A DNA stretch of 64,000 nucleotides, taken from assembly GCF_037975245.1 (NCBI RefSeq), contig NC_092572.1, positions 17,708,273 through 17,772,272 of the forward strand, written 5' to 3'. Both the position numbers and the translations under genes were made by a program. This DNA comes from Apostichopus japonicus. Taxonomy: Eukaryota > Echinodermata > Holothuroidea > Aspidochirotida > Stichopodidae. Shown in pieces: positions 22,342-35,300 of this stretch. Each line of letters starts with the position of its first letter. Within the stretch, counting starts at the first letter, position 1. Under the pieces are notes generated by a model. It was given only the letters and a program-made list of their open reading frames with translations, was not told the DNA's origin and did not search any database.

Positions 22342-23241
22342 AACTTCGAAGTTTTAAGCCGTGCTCAATGTAGAAATTACATACAAATTTCACCAGGATG
22401 CTTTAGTAAACGTTCTTCTTTCGTTAGTTAAAAATAATTATATCTTTTAGCTGTCCTTTTAATTATAGCGATACAAGTAACTGAGTTCGACATATTTTTG
22501 AGTGAAGTCCAGAAGAGAAGTAGTTCATCATAGGGTGAGATTATTTGCACGATTACTTGGTGGCCCACACCTGGTAGCTAATATGTAGGATATTTCACAG
22601 TTTTTATCCCACAGAGATGCACTGACTAACCAATACAACTGCAACCTCTCGTATGTACGATTCTAAAAGCTTCTTTAAGGAAGGTCACGAAAAGTGAAAA
22701 CTATGTTTTAAGAAGTGTCCCGCAATGCATTTTCCTTACCCGTTCATGGTTCCCAATATGCCCACCAGATTGTCCTTGTGTCACTCTATTTGAGTGTGGG
22801 TCTCAGAGAAAATGACACTTACATAAGCCAGTAATAGCTGCATATAAACACGTTTCTAAATAAATATCTAAATATAACAGGATTAAGTAGAGTCTGCAGC
22901 ACACACGGGTCCGGAGTTCCTTTGCATTTGAGCCCGAGTTACACCAAAGTTATTAAGACGAACTCCAAAATAGGTATATTCCATAGGCGTATATCAGCAG
23001 TAAATAAAAGCTGCTTTGCTAAGGTAATACAAAATGTTGTTAAGAGATACTCAGACAAATTTGAATCAATAAACAAAAGTAAGTTTCCAGATTTACTAAC
23101 TCCGTTTAACCTTCTCTCTTCTCGTCTCTCGCCCGTTTCATTACTTAACGTAAACAAACGTAACCCAAATATGTATGTATGTATGTAAGGGTGTATGTAT
23201 GTATGTATTTAAGATCCTCCTGCAAGCAGAAATCGCGTCTT

Positions 23242-23355
23242 GGGTCTGAGTGTTTGTGTCTTCAGTTTTTACCCTCTTCTATAGGGTCCTTGATGGGGAC
23301 TTGAGTGTCCCTCCTGATCCTTTTTTCTACTAAACTAAACTAAACAAACCTAAAC
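23242..23355 (+). mobile_element. LINE 3' end remnant, spacer 2
   Basis: GGGTCTGAGTGTTTGTGTCT through ACTTGAGTGTCCCTC to an ACTAAACTAAAC tail matches the 3' UTR of the longer LINE fragment in spacer 3. It joins directly to the SINE B body at GCAGAAATCGCGT, so most of the LINE and part of the SINE have been deleted. Confidence 0.8.
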
Positions 23356-23364
23356 ATTAACCTT

Positions 23365-23430
23365 GGAATGACTCAAACCAGGGCACTTATGATTGAAAGG
23401 CACCGACGTTAACCACTGAGCTAACACTCC
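23365..23430 (-). mobile_element. SINE family B head, spacer 2
   Basis: tRNA-like head only, on the minus strand: GGAGTGTTAGCTCAGTGGTT to a B-box with mutated GGTTTGAGTCATTCC. Its body is separated from it by the LINE remnant at 23242-23355. Confidence 0.8.
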
Positions 23431-23589
23431 TAGAAGAATATGAAGACAAATGCTGTTATGTTTTGTCATTCATTCGATAAACGATTTGAAATAAAAACTT
23501 AAAAAAAGAATTGTTGAACCGGTGATCAACTTATTAACAAAGTGATAACATTTTCAATACTTACATATATGTTCGAGGTACCACAACAC

Positions 23590-23850
23590 CTTTAGAATCG
23601 TATTGGAACTCTTGCCAATTCAAGAATGAAAGTCTGTCGTGTGTGCTCTCAAGATACCATCTTGTCACAAGTGGAGGGCTAAATTCAAAATTTCCCCTGA
23701 CTGATGTAAATATGGGACTGAAAGATCTTATAAAGGATGGGTGCCTCCCTATGGTCGTTGAATCTGACTCCCATGTAGAGGGATTTGTGACTTATCCCAC
23801 AGTAAACAAAAGAAGTGTAGACATTCAATCGTGAATTCTGAGTCATATTT
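23590..23850 (-). pseudogene. minus-strand coding-like remnant with splice donor, spacer 2
   Basis: Read on the minus strand, RFNDHREAPILYKIFQSH is followed by a one-base frameshift. The chain then continues as FEFSPPLVTRWYLEST, RLSFLNWQEFQYDSKG and VVVPRTYM up to the donor AT|GTAAGTATTG. The second part is open and compositionally protein-like. The frameshift is shared by copies 3, 4 and 6. Probably a decayed exon; family not recognised. Confidence 0.3.
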
Positions 23851-24839
23851 AAACTACAAATTAAGTCTTTATATTATAAACACAATGTTGTTCTTATTAA
23901 TACCTTGTGTGAGTCCGAAAATTAGGCCTGGGGTCGTACACCGGAAGCAGTGGTCTCATTCTCCCTAGTCTAAAAATAGAAATCTCACACGATTGACGAT
24001 TGTAGATGAGAGCATGGCAACCCCATCCCTTACCTCCAACCCCCTTTCCTTGTAAGCCACTGAATTCAATACCATGGCACTATTCGACTAATTTCATTCG
24101 ATTCGATTCGAGCTCGATTTTATTTTCAAAAGAAACAATTATAGATATCATACCGTTATAAAACAGAAACGTGATTAAGGAAACTAAAAGAAAAGACTAC
24201 AAAATCTGAAAACGTGTTTCTATATACATAGCATATTATTAATTTAGTAACTATCTCAACATTAACGAGACTTACACGTCTTCTTCCCCATAATGCTACA
24301 CTTATGTAAGTTATAATTCAGGTTACAGGAAACACACACCCAACCATCATTCTTGATCTTTGCGTTAGAAATCAATGTCAAGAATTATAACTTCCAATAA
24401 CAGCTAAGACAAATGTTATCCACCTGAGATATTTAATATAAATTCAGTCACATGTGCTTCTTTTTATATGTTTTTGTCTTTTATTAAGTACTACAATATT
24501 TAATTTCTGTAGTGGAAATGAGTTTTGCAAAAGCTGAATTTAATTTCAGCAATTTGAAGAGTGAAAGAAATAATATATAGCAGAGAGAGAGACAGAGTTG
24601 CGATACGGGCAGAAATGTACTTTGGCCGAGCGGGTTCGGAAGTTACCAATTTCCCACAACAATTGCGTTTGCTAGAAAGAGTGCGGCGTTTGCAGGAAAA
24701 CCGAGCGTTTGTCACACCATAAGGCCCGCGTTGTTTTGGTAAAAAAGAGGAACTTTCAAAATAAAGGCACCATTTTTTTGTTGGGGGGGGGGGGGAAGAG
24801 GAAGTTTAAAGTTGTCAAGTTTTAGGTCAATAACGAATA

Positions 24840-25152
24840 TTGACGACCCGATTGCAAGAAGGAACCTCCGTGATGACATCATTATGCATTCTACCATTGT
24901 CATTCATCCATTCGTCCATTGTCATTCATCCATTCGTCCATTGTTTTCACACTTACGCTGCTGTGTAAAATACGGAAGTTCCTTGTTCTATTTTGCTAGT
25001 AACTGTATTCGATGTCAGCACCTAAAGTTGTTATTCTTGTTTTACCAACGAGCCTTGAACAACTGCTATTAGCAATCGAACATATTTATTGTCGTCTACA
25101 TTAGTAAATTGTTGCTGAAGTTTCGATACTGCGACCAATAACGATTGTAGCA
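24840..25152 (+). promoter_or_regulatory. conserved 5' flank of ML gene copy 3
   Basis: TGATGACATCA lies at 24871-24881. Two CATTCATCCATTCGTCCATTGT-type units follow, then GGAAGTTCC and the shared 5' UTR block. Confidence 0.4.
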
Positions 25153-28137
25153 ATGTTGTCCGTTCTCTTGCTGTTTCTGACGGCGTTTCCGATAACAAAA
25201 GGTTTGCCTGCGTCACCGGTAATTAGCCATGTCTACGAGGTACACAATCACGAGACATCTTCGACTATTAAAGATCAGCCAATGCCATGCGAGTACCAAA
25301 TTTCTAGTAAGTCATTAATGAACGCTGTTTAATAAGCTTTACGCTATATTTTGCATAGGGTTATAAGCTAATTTCGCTCTCTTCTTATTAATCTATATAA
25401 TAGTAGCCCATCTAGTATAAGGTTAATTTTCCCGTGTACAACAACTTAAAATTGTCCAGTACTTAACCGTATGGTTTAATATGGACGAACAAAGTATGTT
25501 TTCAAACAAACATGTAAGTTTAACCACGTTGCATCGTTTACGATTTAATTTGAGGTACCGGAAACTTTGGTCAAACAGAATATGAGTTTCTGGTAACTCG
25601 TCTCAATGACGTACGTAAGGGGCGGAAAGTGGAGGTGTTAGAGATTAGACTTATAATTAACGACCACATTTATAGCACTTATCTGCCTCGCGAGACCGCG
25701 CTATTTCCGAAATCCTACCACCCACCCCATGCTCACCCTCTTAGTCTTCCTAATGGGGGTCGCCGTCATCGACATCAGGCCCACGGCGACGCGCTCTTCT
25801 TTATACATTAATTGACTTGCTTCTGCATGGCCCTTCCATAAAGTTTCATGCCGCTATCCAAATCAGTGGTTGAAATTAACAATTTGTCCACCGCCAACTC
25901 TCTCTCTCCTTTTAACATCATAAACACCGTTCCCGTTCATCGTCGTGATTCGCAGCCCGTACATTGTCGGCTTCGAGTCGACGGCTGAGAAAACCCACCA
26001 TATGAGGCGTTTTCCGGAATAGCAGCCGGCAGTGTGCTTTGGTTCACCAACTAAATCCAGCCACAAAACTACACGACTGAACACGACCCAACACAACTGG
26101 ACTGTATAGTTACGTGGAGAATCGTAGATATGATATGAGTCCGGCATTGTGCGTGTTTGTTTAAGACTATAACTGATCATGACTTTGGTCAGTTTTATTT
26201 CGTATCGGCTTCAGTCTGGAACACTTAATAGCCTATATAGCGTTTTCTTTGAGACTGGTAGCCGTGCCGTGTGTACGGGTTCACAACTAAAACTATAAAC
26301 ATTTACAAATATAGCCGTTAGTTATCACGGTTAGAGATTTTGCACGAATAAACGGTCGGGTCGGATCGGATTGTGAATTCGGGTCGGGAGTTCGGGTCAG
26401 GAATTCGGGTCGGGAATTCAGGTTGGGAGTTGGGCAGTGTATTGATGGCGAAAGGTTATATTTATGATAAACCAAGGCTGACTCCGCACTTTCTGATTTG
26501 TTTACTCTCTTTTTCCTAGGTCCTTGGATGGAAAACTTCAACTTTTCATTGACACCAAATCCACCAAAATTAGGAGGTCTCGTCAAACTTGTTATCAATA
26601 TGGTTTACCGTAAGTATACATAAAATTGATCATGACCCCCTCCCTGCCCGCCGGCCACCTCTTAATACACAACAATCCAGAATGAACTGGAGATGTACGA
26701 TTCGTCACTTTTTCCAGATATTCTACTTTACTGCATGGTGCATTAGTTCTACTCGAACACAGACTCAGCAGTTTGGTCAAAATTAAGCCGATTTTTATAT
26801 CAGTTGATTCATTCTCCCATTTATTTAAATTTGCGAGTTTGTTTAATCCGACCAGTGGTATCAGATAGTCGCACGGGCAATACGATAAGTAATTATTACT
26901 ACCATTCAAATAAGACAAGAATTTTCTCTTTCTGTTTTGGGTACATCTGCAGCAAAGGACGTATGGTCAATCCGGGAATCTTTAAATGCTACAATGCAAG
27001 GCAGTGAACTAACTTTCAAAGTGGACAAGACAGTATGTGATTTTGAACGTAGACACGATTGGTGCCCTGCTAAGAAAGGAGGTAAGTATTGCACTGACCA
27101 ATTAACGGCACGTAACTTTTAAGAACGTTGTGAACAAGTTTTTTTTTTTTTTTTTTGCAATGTTGATAACATTTGCAGAGAAACAAAGGGAATTTATTAT
27201 GAAATTATGTAATAGAAATTATTCCAAAGTTGAGATGACCGCAACAACGGCTTCACATCTTGTACTACTGGTGTGTTCATCTGAAACAGGCTCTAGTGAA
27301 TAAATTGTATATGTCTTTTTACCAACATATATTCGGCTTATTGTTTGGCTTGATATCACCAATATCTCTTGCGTCACTTTGGATATAAGTATATGTCAGA
27401 ATACACATTTCGGAGGTTTTCAGCCGCAATATAACCAACGATAAGTTCAAACTTGGCAGGAAACTGCACAATTTTCTTTACTGCTATGCACCCGATACAC
27501 ACAGAAACCACAGTAACTACAGTTACAGTAAATATTAAAGTTGTGTACCTGTGTAAAATTAAGATCGTGTTATAAATCAGTTACATATACTTTTAGGATT
27601 ACAGTAAGAACTGAGGATACATGTAACCCCAACAAATCCTCTAGTTTGATGCATTTGTTGATTACACATATCCTCGGTTCTTACTGTAAACCTAATAGCG
27701 CATGCTACGGATATATCATATTTATCAGCATGATCCAGTATTTACTGTGGTACAAAACTTTAAGATTTATAGTAGTTACTATAATCTCAATATGAATCGG
27801 TTGTGCTTTTGGAAACCATAACGTTGCACGACCCTGAATTAAGGTCAACAGTTTCAATACTGGGAATAGTATAGTCTTCATACATATTGAATATAACTAG
27901 GCACTATACTTAAAAATAATATGGACCATTTATCCCGCTTTACAGATCATGTTCACTTCGAGAAATTGTACAACTTAACTTACCTACCAAAGGTAAGTGA
28001 AATTTATTTGATCTGTAACTAACGTGCTAGGTGATGCCATATAGGCAAATTAGGCCACCCCCCCCCCTTCCTAATTGTATATACATATACGTATATTAAT
28101 ATAGTAGAATGGAAACTGTAGTATAAATATAAATAAA

Positions 28138-28212
<75 letters not shown>

Positions 28213-28856
28213 TTATATATATATATATATATGTATATGTATGTTATTTATATCTTGACGGTTTCAACTATCTTTTCTATGATACTGTTATGACATATAT
28301 AGTTATTACGCTGGACTACGTGTTTTATGCAAACCTTCTGCATGCCTATTGCACCATTAAACGTTTCACTACACGTAGTCTCTCTTTCCCTGCCTCGGTC
28401 CCTGGTGTTATAAAAGCACACTAACTGGTTGTTTTATGTGTTTCTCCAAAGTATAATTATTCTACTTCAAAATTGGGATTCATATCAATATGAATGCACG
28501 GCTGTTATTAGTATCATTGTTTACTTCACATTCTCTTGGTTAAACAAGAAGTTTGTTTTGTTTGGTCTCTGACTGGACATTATACATACCCCAGTGATTC
28601 ACAGTTATATTTGAGGGTCGTGGTAAGAGCTGGGGAGATCAGGGCTATTAACAATAAGGTCAAAATCGTTCCTACCAAACGTGTTCCTGCATATTAGAAG
28701 TTCTATGTTAGATTGTTGGCCGTTTCATGTTCTTGCCTTCTTTTTCCCTTCTTTTTCTTTCTATAACAGGGGATATACTCTGGTGCCATAGAAGTTTTTA
28801 TTCAAGATGACGAAAAATTTGTAACAATTGTTGTGAATAATTGCACTTTATACTGA
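25153..28856 (+). CDS. secreted ML-domain protein, copy 3
   Basis: The exons are 25153-25306, 26520-26609, 26953-27081, 27946-27992 and 28770-28856, giving 168 aa. The leader has changed to [17 protein letters not shown], and the second ATG used by other copies is lost, so translation must start at the first. Exon 2 encodes [18 protein letters not shown]. Exon 3 encodes [28 protein letters not shown] and PAKKG. Exon 5 starts [10 protein letters not shown] instead of [10 protein letters not shown] and keeps IQDDEK and NNCTLY. All sites are GT-AG and the frame is open throughout. Confidence 0.77.
27512..27780. repeat. foldback element in intron 3, copy 3
   Basis: Same element as 20545-20807, with a 6-bp insertion (AGTTAC) in the left outer arm. 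Both outer and both inner arms are present. Confidence 0.78.
28140..28232. repeat. (AT)n microsatellite in intron 4 of copy 3
   Basis: Simple AT run in the position where copy 2 has the palindromic tract. Confidence 0.94.
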
Positions 28857-28930
28857 TTACCCATATGTTTGATACGTACTAACTGTAACAGTGTATAGCT
28901 AAAAAAAAATAATTAGAAAATGACCTTATT

Positions 28931-29143
28931 TTATTCAACTTTAAGTCTTTCCAACGTTAGCTTGTCATTGTGAGAACGGATTTCACCACCCATGCCCGAA
29001 ATAAACAGAGCTTGGCTATTATGTCGGTCACATCGCGTTCCGCTTACTTGACCAGTTCCAATCTCTGACTGTAGATCGCAATGGTACCGTGATGAATAAT
29101 AGTATTCGTTCGTTATTATCGAGGAAGAAATCTTATCAAGCAT
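28931..29143 (-). pseudogene. minus-strand 70-codon ORF, spacer 3
   Basis: Open homolog of the frame at 15227-15439, with AATAAA again overlapping the stop. Differences include LFISGMGGEIRSHND. Confidence 0.28.
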
Positions 29144-29959
29144 AACTTCGAAGTTTTAAGCCGTGCTCAATTTAGGAATTACATACAAATTTCACCAGGA
29201 TGCTGTAGTAAACGTTCTTCTTTCATTAGTTAAAATAATTATATCTATGAGCTGTCCATTTAATTATTGCGAGACAAGTAACTGAGTTCGACATATTGTT
29301 GAGTGAAGTCCAGAAGGAAAGTAGTTTATCAATAGCGTGTGATCATTTTTTAAGTTGCATGGCGGCCCCTTCCGATAGCTAATATGTAGGATAAGCCACA
29401 GCTTTTATCCCATAAAGATGCAATGGATAACCAATACAAATGCAAACTCTTCTATGTACGATTCTAAAAGCTTCATTCAGGAATGTCACATGTTATAAGA
29501 AGTGCCCCTCAAAGCATTTTCCTTACTCTTTCATGGCACCCAGTATACCCACCAGTTTGTTCTTATTTAACTCTTTTGGAGTGTTGATATCCAAAAGAAA
29601 TTACACCTACATAAGCCAGTACTAGCTGCATATTAATACGTTTCCAAATAAGTATCTAAATATGTTAAGGATTTTAGTCGGGCCAAGCACACCCGGGTCT
29701 GGAGTTCCTTGCCAATCGAACCCGAGTTACACCAATCTATGAAGACGGACTCCGAGATAGGTATATTCCCGTAGGCGTAAATCAGCAATAAATATAAGCT
29801 GTTTTGCTAAGGTTATAAACAATGTATTTAAGAGATACTCAGACAGTTTTCATTCAATAAACAAAAGTAAGTTTCCAGATTTATTAACTCCGTTTAACCT
29901 TCTCTCTTCTCATCTCTCGCCCGTTTTATGACTTAACGTAAACAAACGTAACCCACATA

Positions 29960-30688
29960 TGTATGTATGTATGTATGTATGTGTGTGTATGTATGTATGT
30001 ATATATAGGATCCTCCTGCAAGCAGGAACTCTCGAAGAAGCCTCATTGGCTTATCGAAGCCGCAAGCTGACCGAAGTCAGTCTCTTACATTCATATTTAA
30101 CGTCCACGATTATGACTGATGAATTCTCAATTGTCAACAACTCTGTCACTGGACGACATACAATCGTTCCTTAAACAGTGTTCCTTATTATAGGCGGTTA
30201 CAACTGTTGAATCTCACCGCACTGGAGCTTAGGAGGTTACCTGGGGACTTGATTCAGGTTTTCAAGATTCTGTATGGTTTTGACAATTTATTCTTTACCG
30301 ACTTTTTATGTTTGCCTAACAGTAGTTGTACCAGAGGTCACTGTCTTAAACTCCAAAAGTCACAAAGTAGGATTATTATTCGGCATTACTTTTTTTCTAA
30401 TAGGTTTGTGAATGAGTGGAACGGTTTGCATGAGAAAGCTGTACTTGCAAGTAATGTCAATGGGTTTAAGAATGCCTTGGAGAAGCACTTTGAGCATTGT
30501 AATCGGGTCTGAGTGTTTGTGTCTTCAGTTTTTTTCTCTCTCCTATAGGGTCCTTGATGGAGACTTGAGTGTCCCTCATGATCCCTTTTCAACTAAACTA
30601 AACCAAACTAAACATTAATTTTGGAGTGACTCGAACCAGGACCTTTATGATTGGAAGGCACCGGCGATAACCACTGAGCTAACACTCC
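29960..30688 (-). mobile_element. SINE family B interrupted by a LINE, spacer 3
   Basis: The tRNA-like head is at 30623-30688 on the minus strand (TTAGCTCAGTGGTTA, GGTTCGAGTCACTCC). The body and CATA-repeat tail are at about 29960-30165. Between them lies the LINE fragment at about 30170-30614, so the LINE inserted into, or next to the tRNA part of, an older SINE. Confidence 0.8.
30170..30614 (+). mobile_element. 5'-truncated non-LTR retrotransposon (LINE) 3' fragment
   Basis: A frame ending at 30512 encodes LTALELRRLPGDLIQVFKIL, then RGHCLKL, HYFFSNRFVNEWNGL and FKNALEKHF. This is the familiar C-terminal tail of non-LTR reverse transcriptases of CR1/Jockey-like type. A short 3' UTR follows (GGGTCTGAGTGTTTGTGTCT), then an ACTAAACTAAACCAAACT tail of short repeats. 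Only the last ~100 codons are present, as in ordinary 5'-truncated copies. The RT catalytic region is absent, so it cannot move by itself. Confidence 0.85.
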
Positions 30689-32079
30689 TAGAAGAATATG
30701 AAGACAAATGCTGTTATGTTTTGTCATTCGTTCGATAAACGAGATGAAATAAAAAAATTAGAAAGATTTGTTGAACCTGTGATCAACTTATTAACAAAGT
30801 GATAACATTTTCAATACTTACATATATGTTCGAGGTACCACAACACCTTTAGAATCGTATTGGAACTCTTGCCAATTCAAGAATGAAAGTGTGTCGTGTG
30901 TGCTCTCAAGATACCATCTTGTCACAAGTGGAGGGCTAAATTCAAAATTTCCCCTGACTGATATCAATATGGGACTGAAGGATCTTATCAAGGATGGGTG
31001 CCTCCCTATGGTCGTTGAATCTGACTCCCATGAAGAGGGGTTTGTGACTTATCCCACAGTAAACAAAAGAAGTGTAGACATTCAATCGTGAATTCTGAAT
31101 CATATTTAAACTAAAAATTAAGTCTTTATATTATAAACACAATATTGTTCTAATTAAACCTTGTGTGAGTCCGAAAAGTAGGCCTGGGGTCGTATACCGG
31201 AAGCAGTGGTCTCATTCTCCCTAGTCTAAAAATAGAAATCTCCCACGATTGACGATTGTAGATGAAAGCATGGCAACCCCATCCCTTACCTCCAACCCCC
31301 TTTCCTTGTAAGCCACTGAATTCAATACCATGGCACTATTCGACTAATTTCATTCGATTCGAGCTCGATTTCATTTTCAAAAGAAACAATTATAGATATC
31401 ATACCGTTATAAAACAGAAAAGTGATTAAGGAAACTAAAAGACAACAAAATCTGAAAACATGTTTCTACATAGCATATTATTAATTTAGTAACTATCTCA
31501 ACATTAACGAGACTTACACGTCTTCTTCCCCATAATGAGTCGCCTATGTAAGTTATAATTCAGGTAGGTTACAGGAAACACACACCCGACCATCATTCTT
31601 GATCTTTGCGTTAGAAATCAATGTCAAGAATTATAACTCCCAATAACAGCTAAGACAAATGTTATCCACCTGAGATATTTAATATAAATTCAGTCACATG
31701 TGCTTCTTTTTATATGTTTTAGTCTTTGATTAAGTACTACAATATTTAACTTCTGTAGTGGAAATGAGTTTTGCAAAAGCTGAATAAAATATTGTCAGCA
31801 ATTTGAAGAGTGAAAGAAATAATATATAGCAGATAGAGAGAGAGTTGCGATACGGGCAGAAATGTACTTTGGCCGAGCGGGTTCGGAAGTTACCAATTTC
31901 CCACAACAATTGCGTTTGCTAGAAAGAGTTTGACAGGTAAACCGAGCGTTTGTCACAACATAAGGCCCCCGTTGTTTTAGTATAAAAAGAGGAACTTTCA
32001 AAATAAAGCACCATTTTTTGGGGGGGGGGGGGAAGAGGAAGTTTAAAGCTGTCAAGTTTTAGGTCAATAACGAATATTG

Positions 32080-32389
32080 ACGACCCGATTGCAAGAGGGA
32101 ACCTCCGTGATGACATCATTATGCATTCTACCATTGTCATTCATCCATTCGTCCATTGTCATTCATCCATTCGTCCATTGTTTTCACACTTACGCTGCTG
32201 TGTAAAATACGGAAGTTCCTAGTTCTATTTTACTAGTAACTGTATTCGATGTCAGCACCTAAAGTTGTTATTCATGTTTTACCAACGAGCCTTGAACAAC
32301 TGCTATTAGCAATCGAACATATTTACTGTCGTCTTCATTAGTAAATTGTTGCTGAAGTTTCAATACTGCGACCTATAACAATTGTAGCA
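32080..32389 (+). promoter_or_regulatory. conserved 5' flank of ML gene copy 4
   Basis: TGATGACATCA is at 32108-32118. Two CATTCATCCATTCGTCCATTGT-type units, GGAAGTTCC and the full 5' UTR block follow. Confidence 0.4.
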
Positions 32390-35300
32390 ATGATGTCCAT
32401 TCTCTTGCTGTTTCTGATGGCGTTTCCGATAACAAATGGTTTGCCTGCGTCACCGGTAATTAGTCATGTCTACGGGGTACACAGTCACGAGACATCTTCG
32501 ACTATTAAAGATCAGCCAATGACATGCGAGTACCACATTTCTGGTAAGTCTTTAATGCACGCTGTTAAACAAGCTTTACGCTATAATTTGCATAGGGTTG
32601 TAAACTAATTTCGTTCTCTTCTTATTATTAGGCATCTAGTATCAGGTTAATTTTCCCGTGGGTACAACTCCTTTTAAATGTCCAGTACTTAACCGTATGG
32701 TTTAATATGGACGAACAAAGTATGTATTCAAACAAACATGTAAGTATCACCAAGTTGCATCGTTTACGACTTAGTTTGGGGTACCAGTAACTTTGGTCAA
32801 ACAGAATTTGATTTTCAGGTAACTCGTCTCAATGACGTACATAAGGGGCGAAAGGTGGGGGTGATAGAGATTAGACTTATAATTAAAGACCACATTTGTA
32901 GCACTAATATGCCTCGCGAGAACGCGCTATTTCAGAGACCCTACCACCCACCCCTCGCTCACCCTCCTAGTCTTCCTAATGGGGGTCGCCGTCAACGACA
33001 TCAGGCCCGAACGTTCTTCTTTATACATTCATTGACTTGCTTCTGCATGGCCCTTCCATAAAGGTTCATGCCGCTTTCCAAATCAGTGGTTGCATTGACA
33101 CCGCCTCCTCTCTCTACTTTTCAAATCATAAACACCTTCACCGTTCATTGTCGTTCCTTTAATTATCAGTGCAGAATGGTACCTTCTTCGAAATAGAAGA
33201 TCTTGTTAATTACTATCATAAGCTATACTACGAGAAGACCTACAATCCCTTAGAGCTATGCTTTGAATAACTACAAGCTCTATGAGCTACACTATGAGTA
33301 CTATGAGTTATATTACGAGGAGCTACTAGACCTATGAGCTATACTATGAGTATTTTGAGCTATACTATGAGAAGTTACAAGCCCGATGAGCAATACTATG
33401 AGTATGATGAGTTATATTATGAGTACTATGAGCTATACTATGAATAGTTACAAGCCCTATGAGCTACAATATGAGTACTATGAGCTATACTATGAGAGGT
33501 TACAAGCCCGATGAGCTATACTATGAGTATTATGAGTTATATTATGAGTGCTATGAGCTATACTATGAATAGCTACAATTCCTATGAGCTACACTATGAG
33601 TACTATGAGCTATATTATGAGCAGTTACAAGCCCTGTAAGCTACACTATGAGTATTATGAGTTATATTATGAGTACTATGAGCTGTACTATGATTAGTTG
33701 CAAACCATATGAGCTACACTATGAGTACTATGAGTTATATTATGAGCAGTTACAAGCCCGATGAGCTGTACTATGAGTATTACGAGTTATATTATGATTT
33801 CTTTGAGCTATAGTATGAAGAGCTACAAGTCCTATGAGCTACACTATGAGTACTATGAGCTATATTATGAGCAGTTACAAGCCCGATGAGCTGTACTATG
33901 AGTATTACGAGTTATATTATGATTTCTTTGAGCTATAGTATGAAGAGCTACAAGCCATATGAGCAACACTTTGAGTACTCTGAGCTATATTAGGAGCATT
34001 TACCAGCCCTATGAGCTGTACTATGAGTATCGTATATATTATTATCGTATATATTATTGGTACTTTGAGCTATACATGTGCTCTACAAGGAGCTTCACTA
34101 TGAATACTATAAGATATTCCGAGAGTAGACCAACAAGCCCTATCAGTTATACTATGAGCTATATATGAGCTATACTATGAACTATACTATCAATACTATA
34201 AGATATACTATGAGTAGACCAACTATCCCTATGAGCGATAATATAAGATATACTATTAGATGAGTATTTACAAGCTCTACGAGATGTACTATGAGTACCA
34301 TGAGCTATATACATGAACTTTACTATGAGTACTATGAGCTATACTATGAATAGTTACAAGCCATATGAGGTATAGTATAAACTACACTATAGAGTAGGGT
34401 CTGCGTGTGAGTACGAATACACCATATTTGATTCGATAGCGTACGAGGTCTAAAATAAAACGCTCAAGTTCAAGTTGCTATCAACTCTCCGGTAGATGGT
34501 TATACATTTGTTAGGCCATGGCATTTCTTTGTCTTTCTGGTCGTAATTCGCATCACGACGGCGGTGTGCGGCGGTTCACCAACTAAATCCAGCTGCAAAA
34601 CTAGAGGAGTGAAGACGACACGACACAACTCGACGGTAGTTACGAGGAAAATCGTGGATATATAGTCGTGCATTGTGCGTGTGTGTTTAAGACTATAACT
34701 GATCATGACTTTGGTCAGTTTTATTTCGTATCGGCTTCAGTCTGGAACACTGAATAGCCTATATAGCGTTTTCGTCGAGACTGGTAGCCGTGCCGTGTGT
34801 ACGGGTTCACAACTAAAACTATACACGTTTTACAAATATAGCCATTGGTTACAATGGTTATACACTTTTCACGAAAAATCGGATCTGGTCGGATCGGGTC
34901 GGGTACAGTCGTACAGTCTGCGACGGACTGAAAACCGCCCAGTTTCAACAAATATAACCCATCAGTGGTTTAACAAATGAAAATGTGACCTAAATGAGCT
35001 CCGTTCGTTAACAGCGGAACAGTCGTTGTGATTGCTCTTATACGTCGATCAGTGTTCCGAGGTCAGTTGTAAGTCCACCGGTGTTCACCGCGTTCCGCAA
35101 ACTAAGGCACGACGGTCAAGTTGAGAATTCGGGCAGTGTATGGATGTCGAAAGGTTATATTTATGATAAACCAAGGCTGACTCCGCACTTTCTGATTTGT
35201 GTACTCTCTTTTTCCTAGGTCCTTGGATGGACCACTTCAACTTATCATTTACACCAAATCCACCAAAAGTAGAAAGTCTCATCAAACTCGTTATCAATGT

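Noticed and set aside
22922-23188. Plus-strand 88-codon frame after copies 2, 4 and 6
   Set aside because: It is open on both strands in part, has stops in spacers 1, 3, 5 and 7, and shows no domain or splice pattern.
26293-26598. Minus-strand frame with repeated NSRPEF/RTP
   Set aside because: Antisense of exon 2 plus the GGGTCGGGAATTC short tandem repeat.
30386-30592. Minus-strand 68-codon frame in spacer 3
   Set aside because: Shadow of the plus-strand LINE reverse-transcriptase tail.
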